Assembly: GCA_964035795.1 (NCBI GenBank)
Contig: OZ038321.1
Location: forward strand, 12,117,093 to 12,181,092
Length of the DNA: 64,000 nucleotides
Direction: 5' to 3'
From: Pterobdella sp. o SKG-2022
Taxonomy: Eukaryota > Annelida > Clitellata > Hirudinida > Piscicolidae
Below, piece after piece: positions 61,501 to 64,000 of the stretch (positions are counted from its first letter, which is position 1; every line of letters starts with the position of its first letter). The notes beneath the pieces are model-generated. The model saw only the letters and a program-made list of their open reading frames with translations. It did no database searches and was not told the DNA's origin. Made by a program: the position numbers and the translations under genes.

Positions 61501-64000
61501 TTTATGTGGTTTTTTTTTCAGCAGGTCAGATTTGGTCTTTCAGGTTTGCTTATTGCTGCCACATTTATATTGTAAAAATTTGATACCTAACCAGTGCTGC
61601 GTTCTACAAGCCCAAACCCCGTTAAAATGAATGGCCGTTTTGATGTTTTCAAGGTTAAGTTTCCCATGAAAGGTTTCAGTTTTTATCCTATTTTCTAGCT
61701 TGACTTTGCATATTAACTATATTGAAGTCAGTTCATTGTTTTTCAAACGATTTAAGAAGGCAGTTGGAAAGATGCAGGTTTTTGATGCGTATAAAGTCGC
61801 TGCTCTAATGTAGGAGACATATTTTGACTTTCAGTTGTATACGAAATGTGGGAGTTGGCAAAAAAAGGTAGTAGTTTAGTTTATTGAACAAATATATATT
61901 GACATAAAAAATAAAAAGATGATTGAATGCATAAAGTCATGTGAAAAAAAATTATGAAAACTATTTAATTTCGAAAAATTGCAATAAAACAAGCCTTGTG
62001 TTGTCGAATCGAAGTGGATCACGAAACCTTCAGCTTCTGTGTCGTCATCCGTCACAAATTTAAGATACAAAAAATTAGTGTGTGAAGTAATGTTTTGTGG
62101 AATCTCATTGCCACAGTATTTTCCTATGAGTGGTGAGGTGGCATATTCGCCGTTTCTGATAAAAGAAATAGAAAAGATTAACAATTTTGATACCTTAGCC
62201 AATAAAGAAAACTTAATTTTAATCATTTAATTGTTTATTGAAAAACTTTAATTTATTAAAAAACTTTGTTTGAATATTTTGAAATTTGTTATTTTATTTT
62301 TTTATTTAGAATCTCTTTGGAAAAACTTGAAAAATATTTAAAACTAATCTATATTCAAAAATTTCAAACAAAAATTATGTTTTTGAAGTGTTAAAATTTA
62401 TCAAATTCAACAAAATCTAAAACCTTATTTCCAAGTAATCGTATCGACATTGATAGCTATCTTCGACATTAAATTTGGTGAAATTGAGTGTAATAATTTT
62501 ATTAGGATCTGCTTTTATAAGCCATACACAAGTCTTTCTTTCGTAGCTATTTGGATAGCCTGGACTGGTAATAATTCCACTATTTTGAGTAAATGTCTTG
62601 TCACAATCTGTAGGATAAAACGAATTATATGTTTTAAATAGACAAATACCGCCAGTCATTGAATCAATATTATTTCTGAATTGCAACATTTTCTGGCTGA
62701 AAACTTTATACCCGCCTTTGCTGATTTTACAAACTATTTGCAATACGATCGGTCCACTACAAAAGCTTATTTTAAGCTAAAGACAGAAACCTCATCAGTA
62801 AAAACTCAGCGCCGTAAAACTTATTCTTTGAAAGGATATATTTTCGCTTAACTGCAGCTCTGACCTTTCAAACTTTTCTTGCTTTGTCTACATTTTCACA
62901 CAGCAAGATTAATCCTTTCTCAAATATTTTCAATCTCTACGAATGCACTACTTAATACAATCAGCTTATCAAATTGAAAAAATAAATTTTAAAGTTATAT
63001 ATAATTATAGATATAGCCCCAAAGTGAAAATGAAACGAAAAGCGCTATGGGAAGATCGATTGAAATAATAATCGTTCATGTACTTCGGCTTCCTCCTCTT
63101 GTCTGATTCCTGAAAAAAACTCTAAAAAAATTGAGTACAGTTTTCAAAATATTATGAATAAAAGCTTGTCAGAGTAATCAAAAATCAAAAGAAAAGTGAA
63201 TAGATATTCTAAGTGCTTAAAAGAAACGGGATAATCGAAGCACGACAAAAGTATTTATCAGTTGACTGGCATTCAGAAAAAATTAATGAAAATGCATAAT
63301 TAAAAAGTTTTCAGTTCTTAAAAGACATCGTATGATGTTAGTAATTTTGAATTTCTTAAAATATACTTCTTAATTTATGAGGAATTTCATCAAATTTTCG
63401 ATAAAATTGTACTTCTGAAAAATTTTAGTTGAATAAAATTGTTTTCAGGTTCTTTCAAAAAATTTCTCTTAAATCGAAAAGTATTTTTTGAGTAATTTAA
63501 AGATTTTAGCTGCTTTTCCAAGAATAAAAACTAGGCTACCTAAAAACAATTTTCATATATATACTCGGGCATAATAATTCCGGTTAATAAAATTAACTTT
63601 AATGACTAACAACTTTGACGTATTTCAATCTAATTAAAAAATAACATAATAAAATAACGAAAAAATTTTAAAAAATAACATTTTGAGGCATCGATTGAAT
63701 AGTACACTATTTTGAAACCCGCGGAAAGCTCTGAGTGATCCGTGTGCAAATGAATGAGTAACACATTGTTGGTAGAGTTTAATCGTGGAGGTATAGCTTT
63801 ACCACAATAGCTAGAAATTGGTTGATTTTAAAAGTTTTCCACTAACTCATAAAATGAGCTTCAAGAAAAAACATTTTTTACATACTTTCCTAGCAATTTC
63901 TCTTTTTCTTTATCGTCATAAACTTTGACGTAATCGAATGAACATTCTTCAGAAAACTCAAGATCCAACACTCTGAATATAAGAGCAATAATATGATTTT
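22533..64000 (-). CDS. Cubilin-like protein with at least 23 CUB domains (5' end outside window)
   Basis: Cubilin is an extracellular multiligand endocytic receptor with EGF repeats followed by 27 CUB domains. Here 49 exons can be joined on the minus strand into 23 consecutive CUB domains (about 2,500 residues) ending with a stop at 22533-22535 and no transmembrane segment or GPI-like tail, as in cubilin. Typical modules read C-GG...SPNYP...C.W.I...(E/D)...C.YDYL.I...P.IG.YCG...F.SD....GF...Y. Nearly every domain-to-domain junction is a phase-1 intron, so each CUB is a 1-1 module, usually split once internally. Three GC-AG or otherwise unusual introns and a few damaged domains are listed separately. 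The EGF region and signal peptide must lie to the right of 64000. The family call is strong; one-to-one orthology with cubilin is inferred from length and CUB-only layout. Confidence 0.92.
24361..26230 (-). mobile_element. CR1-like LINE relic, inactive
   Basis: Minus-strand frames at 26012-25779 ([18 protein letters not shown]...) and 25660-24998 encode part of a non-LTR reverse transcriptase: [50 protein letters not shown], and YADHI in place of the catalytic YADD. Loss of one catalytic aspartate and of the start of the ORF shows a dead copy. Its 3' end near 24361 matches the solo tail at 11849-11972. It sits in the intron between CUB domains 20 and 21. Confidence 0.88.
26840..26875. mobile_element. 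Possible Tc1-type terminal remnant
   Basis: GGTGACAAAGCAATTTCGCA TTCTG followed by TA resembles the right terminal repeat of the Tc1 element at 14665-16183 (GGCAATTTCGTACCCTG). Only the terminal part is visible. Confidence 0.35.
27046..27306. repeat. Imperfect hairpin MITE, same family as 7899-8135
   Basis: It has the consensus flank AAAGACATCGTATATATT, the block AATACATTTATTGAGAATC and the core CGATAAGTTTAACC on the left, and their inverted counterparts on the right (TTATCGAAAATTATAGCTTT, TTTTCAATAAATGTATTAAA). A third, internal inverted core copy lies near 27185-27210. The arms carry many differences, unlike the perfect copy at 7.9-8.1 kb. Confidence 0.75.
28945..29035. repeat. Half-copy of hairpin MITE family
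   Basis: TTTAACGTCGATTTATGAGA, ATTTAGTACTATCATTGACC and AGTATAGCCTTAT follow the same order as in the copies at 10840-10935 and, inverted, 20755-20845. Confidence 0.5.
29020..29660 (-). pseudogene. CR1-like LINE C-terminal relic
   Basis: On the minus strand: [20 protein letters not shown], a stop, then [40 protein letters not shown] and [11 protein letters not shown]. This is the well-known region after the polymerase domain of CR1/jockey LINEs ([16 protein letters not shown]......HI...L..LHWLPI..RI.YK). Stops and frame changes make it a relic. It lies inside the intron between the two exons of CUB domain 18. Confidence 0.75.
29661..31681. other. Intron part, weak repeat traces only
   Basis: Within the large intron of CUB domain 18, 30075-30330 is less AT-rich and reads like a decayed LINE 3' region on the minus strand (a short frame with FVEQFA). 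The rest is homopolymer-rich and shows nothing recognisable. Confidence 0.3.
33040..33910. other. Intron of the CUB gene, no other feature seen
   Basis: This is the GC-AG intron between exons 33918-34037 and 32890-32991. I see no transposon domain, RNA gene or repeat in it. Confidence 0.4.
34040..35060. other. Intron of the CUB gene, no other feature seen
   Basis: This is the 1.0-kb intron between exons 35062-35180 and 33918-34037. It is T-rich with short open frames that have no protein-like motif. Confidence 0.4.
35603..35692 (-). mobile_element. Very short 3' end fragment of the 42-45 kb CR1 family
   Basis: TTATTATTATTATTTATTTT followed by AACGCACAGTTTGCAAACTA and GCTTCAAAAGTGCTTGAAA aligns with the 3' end of the CR1 element at 42119-42195 (TTATTATTATT, AGCGCACAGTCATCAATTCA, GCTTCAAAGGCGCTCAAGG). 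It is a 5'-truncated insertion of about 90 bp. Confidence 0.65.
36060..36480. repeat. Pyrimidine-rich strand-asymmetric tract, left part
   Basis: The plus strand is strongly enriched in T and C and poor in G over about 400 bp. A similar but longer tract follows the Penelope insertion (38095-39480), as if one tract had been split by it. Confidence 0.5.
36486..36560 (+). repeat. tRNA-like SINE head
   Basis: TTGTCGGTCCTTATAGCTGA ... CGGGTTCGATCCCGC ... TTAGGCCGACA contains a perfect B-box core and self-complementary ends (TGTCGG.CC with GGCCGACA). The D-arm region is shortened. The copy at 58040-58200 has the same terminal TCGGCC motif and the same following TTAG, so the two look like members of one SINE family. 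This copy abuts the 5' end of the Penelope element. Confidence 0.5.
36561..37724 (+). mobile_element. Penelope-like retroelement, 5'-truncated, with GIY-YIG endonuclease
   Basis: From 36571 the translation runs [39 protein letters not shown] and RYVDDTYVR, the Penelope reverse-transcriptase core with its catalytic aspartates. After one stop and one frameshift near 36985 it continues [53 protein letters not shown] and [20 protein letters not shown] slip in an A run near 37613-37626 leads to [16 protein letters not shown] and a stop at 37722-37724. The order RT then GIY-YIG endonuclease defines the family. The glycine of the endonuclease YxGET motif is serine. It lies antisense in the intron of CUB domain 15. 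Confidence 0.92.
38095..39480. repeat. Long pyrimidine-rich strand-asymmetric tract
   Basis: About 1.4 kb of the plus strand is dominated by T and C (many TTTTTC, CTTCTT, TCTCTT runs) with very few G or long A runs. The opposite, transcribed strand of the CUB gene is therefore purine-rich in this intron. It is not a simple tandem repeat and has no convincing coding frame. The open frames at 38489-38674 and 39012-39233 are composition artefacts. Confidence 0.6.
41400..42117. other. Intron stretch next to the CR1 insertion
   Basis: No exon or element was recognised. Short frames at 41751-42074 are lysine/phenylalanine runs from A/T tracts. Confidence 0.4.
42203..42528 (-). pseudogene. CR1 ORF2 C-terminal domain
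   Basis: Two overlapping frames give [16 protein letters not shown]..., [20 protein letters not shown] and [20 protein letters not shown] followed by RKLLKTHLY. The final [10 protein letters not shown]...SL..F...LK motif is the usual C-terminus of CR1-like ORF2. One frameshift lies between the two frames. Confidence 0.85.
42761..44029 (-). pseudogene. CR1 ORF2 reverse transcriptase
   Basis: The 330-residue frame 43753-42761 contains [85 protein letters not shown] (catalytic FADD), [20 protein letters not shown] and LKILGVTLG. The frame 44029-43820 ([20 protein letters not shown]) is the preceding linker. The GVPQG(S)VLGP motif is mutated to [10 protein letters not shown]. The type matches CR1/L2-group LINEs. 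Confidence 0.92.
43959..45040 (-). pseudogene. CR1 ORF2 APE-type endonuclease, frameshifted
   Basis: Frames 45040-44828 ([33 protein letters not shown]), 44794-44543 ([11 protein letters not shown]) and 44633-43959 ([38 protein letters not shown]) correspond to the ordered motifs of an apurinic-like endonuclease: N.RS..NK, ETW, YR.P, G(D/N)FN, D.I.T and SDH. The metal-binding Glu and terminal SDH are kept. The frames do not join. Confidence 0.85.
45160..45370 (-). pseudogene. CR1 ORF1 C-terminal zinc knuckles
   Basis: The frame [17 protein letters not shown] continues [20 protein letters not shown] and [10 protein letters not shown]. The pattern P..C..CQ....C......C..CG..H....C is the nucleic-acid-binding zinc-knuckle array at the end of ORF1 in jockey/CR1 LINEs. 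Upstream the frame is broken by stops. Confidence 0.7.
45560..46005. other. Intron stretch between LINE and exon 46006-46115
   Basis: No recognised feature. A 64-residue open frame at 45783-45977 (minus) does not resemble CUB sequence, and phase matching shows the gene skips from 46006 to 41340. Confidence 0.45.
46308..46990 (-). pseudogene. LINE reverse-transcriptase C-terminal relic
   Basis: The frame 46885-46583 reads [74 protein letters not shown] and [10 protein letters not shown]. It continues in broken frames with [21 protein letters not shown] and [16 protein letters not shown]. This is the segment after the polymerase domain (YGSETW-like motif, GRPK.TW tail) of a common LINE class. 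The 3' end near 46308 has an (ATG)n-like tract. It is in the 5.1-kb intron of CUB domain 12. Confidence 0.8.
47000..49000 (-). pseudogene. Second LINE relic with internal loss of the polymerase region
   Basis: Minus-strand frames 48711-48100 ([34 protein letters not shown]) and 47848-47432 ([31 protein letters not shown]) resemble the N-terminal ORF part of LINEs that have LT..EL..IK..V and [12 protein letters not shown] motifs. About 47270-47040 resumes with EKYQEVA and, after a stop, a [24 protein letters not shown] segment, the known C-terminal end (VVPVVIGALGTV.K). The polymerase itself is absent, so this is an internally deleted copy. Confidence 0.6.
47350..47394. repeat. (AAC)n/(AAT)n microsatellite
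   Basis: A run of AAC and AAT triplets lies inside the LINE relic, translated in that element as Val and Tyr runs. It probably expanded after insertion. Confidence 0.7.
49503..49602. repeat. 18-bp AT minisatellite
   Basis: The unit AATAATAATAAATATTAT repeats about four times, then a shortened unit and an (ATT)n run. It lies between two LINE relics and may derive from a LINE tail. Confidence 0.85.
49605..50995 (-). pseudogene. Third LINE relic: endonuclease start plus reverse transcriptase
   Basis: On the minus strand it opens near 50980 with [15 protein letters not shown] and [14 protein letters not shown] (start of an endonuclease). From about 50400 it reads IALSCLRN, a stop, [74 protein letters not shown] and YVDDIDFF. 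These are successive polymerase motifs with the YVDD catalytic box, broken by several stops. Most of the endonuclease body is missing or unreadable. It shares the host intron and orientation with the two LINE relics to its left. Confidence 0.75.
54640..54715. repeat. Diverged half-copy of hairpin MITE family
   Basis: AATACATTTATTTAAAACTA followed by AGCTATAATTTTCTGTAAGT and ATGGCCTT follows the family order (AATACATTTATTGAG..., GCTATAATTTTCGATAAGT, TAGCCTTA). Confidence 0.45.
55990..57045. other. Intron of the CUB gene between domains 5 and 6
   Basis: No gene or transposon domain was recognised. A somewhat less AT-rich patch at 56400-56600 contains no convincing frame. Confidence 0.4.
58040..58200 (+). 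repeat. tRNA-derived SINE-like copy
   Basis: GTCAGCCCGTATAACTCAGA, then AGCAGAGC (A-box region), later CCGGTTAAATTCCGC (B-box region) and GTGGGCCGACA, which pairs with the first bases as an extended acceptor stem. The following AATTAGCACCTATTCCACAG differs from a tRNA 3' end and resembles the sequence after the copy at 36486-36560. The A-box spacing is off and B-box position 4 is altered, so this is a SINE rather than a tRNA gene. Confidence 0.6.
60671..60850. repeat. Hairpin MITE with both inverted ends
   Basis: The left end TTTTTTACGTCAATTTATGG and AATTTATTGAGCAAAAAAGC are mirrored on the right by TTTTTTTGCTCAATAAAAGT and AATAAGTCGACGTAAAAAAA. The centre holds TTTTATGATAAATCTAAAAT TATC. 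This gives the full structure of which 10840-10935, 20755-20845 and 28945-29035 are halves. Confidence 0.75.
61395..61860 (-). pseudogene. Heavily decayed LINE relic, same family as 46.3-47.0 kb
   Basis: The order of short matches follows the relic at 46308-46990: an (ATG)n-like tract CATCATTCATCATCATTC, then CAGCACAGGGTA (compare CAGCAGAGGGTA at 46340-46351), then CTTCTTTCATGCTGG-like text, and near 61785-61812 GTCGCTGCTCTAATGTAGGA (compare ATCACAGCTCTAATGTACGT at 46730-46749). No open frame survives. Confidence 0.5.
62770..63670. other. Intron between CUB domains 1 and 2
   Basis: A diverged hairpin-MITE half-copy with AAAGACATCGTATGATGTTA lies at about 63320-63440. Otherwise nothing was recognised. 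Confidence 0.4.

Larger units (their letters stand above)
55327..64000 (-). other. CUB domains 1-6 of the window
   Basis: Exons: 63886-64000 (cut by the edge) and 63680-63810 (domain 1); 62424-62607 and 61995-62155 (2); 60096-60274 and 59571-59721 (3); 59304-59482 and 58740-58899 (4); 58426-58607 and 57052-57220 (5); 55724-55911 and 55327-55489 (6). Signature pieces are [97 protein letters not shown] and [17 protein letters not shown]. All keep the four CUB cysteines where visible. The intron after 61995 starts with GC, not GT; only that donor joins Gln and the following GCGG in frame. Confidence 0.93.

Overview
This window is nuclear DNA from an AT-rich, intron-rich animal. No bacterial-style gene, operon, rRNA gene or CRISPR array is visible. 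Real coding sequence is cut into short exons (about 45-340 bp) that join in frame across GT-AG, and a few GC-AG, introns. The three host genes (a fibrillar collagen, a PLP decarboxylase of the cysteine-sulfinate/glutamate type and a cubilin-like CUB protein) point to a metazoan, probably an invertebrate. The species cannot be named from the sequence alone.

Layout. (1) 445-6358, minus strand: the 5' part of a fibrillar collagen gene with signal peptide, TSPN domain, linker and the start of the triple helix; it runs off the left edge. (2) 6.4-9.3 kb: intergenic, with a perfect 237-bp palindrome and a tRNA-like sequence. (3) 9326-19890, plus strand: a PLP-dependent decarboxylase of the CSAD/GAD family. 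Its exons sit in two tight clusters separated by about 7.6 kb of transposon-rich intron that holds a complete but dead Tc1-type element. One or two short exons are not found and one conserved loop is replaced, so it may be divergent or decaying. (4) 19.9-22.5 kb: intergenic, with a Penelope fragment. (5) 22533-64000, minus strand: a very large cubilin-like gene. I could follow 23 CUB domains (the first is cut by the right edge) exon by exon to a stop codon at 22533. The collagen and decarboxylase genes diverge; the decarboxylase and CUB genes converge.

Most of the remaining DNA is decayed mobile elements inside introns: a nearly full-length CR1-like LINE (about 42.1-45.5 kb), at least five further LINE relics (24.4-26.2, 29.0-29.7, 46.3-47.0, 47.0-49.0 and 49.6-51.0 kb), two Penelope-like pieces (21.1-21.4 and 36.6-37.7 kb), a Tc1 element and Tc1 end remnants, tRNA-derived SINE-like copies, and a dispersed family of hairpin MITEs sharing an internal core. 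The retroelements have lengthened a few introns of the CUB gene to several kb, while most of its introns stay near 60-700 bp.

The collagen is a secreted matrix protein. A cubilin-like CUB array would act as an extracellular endocytic ligand-binding protein. The decarboxylase would be cytosolic amino-acid metabolism. Nothing suggests that the three are functionally linked. No unmistakably new molecular system was seen. The most unusual signals are the perfect palindrome, three GC-AG introns, two CUB domains that have each lost exactly one disulfide partner pair, and the altered decarboxylase.
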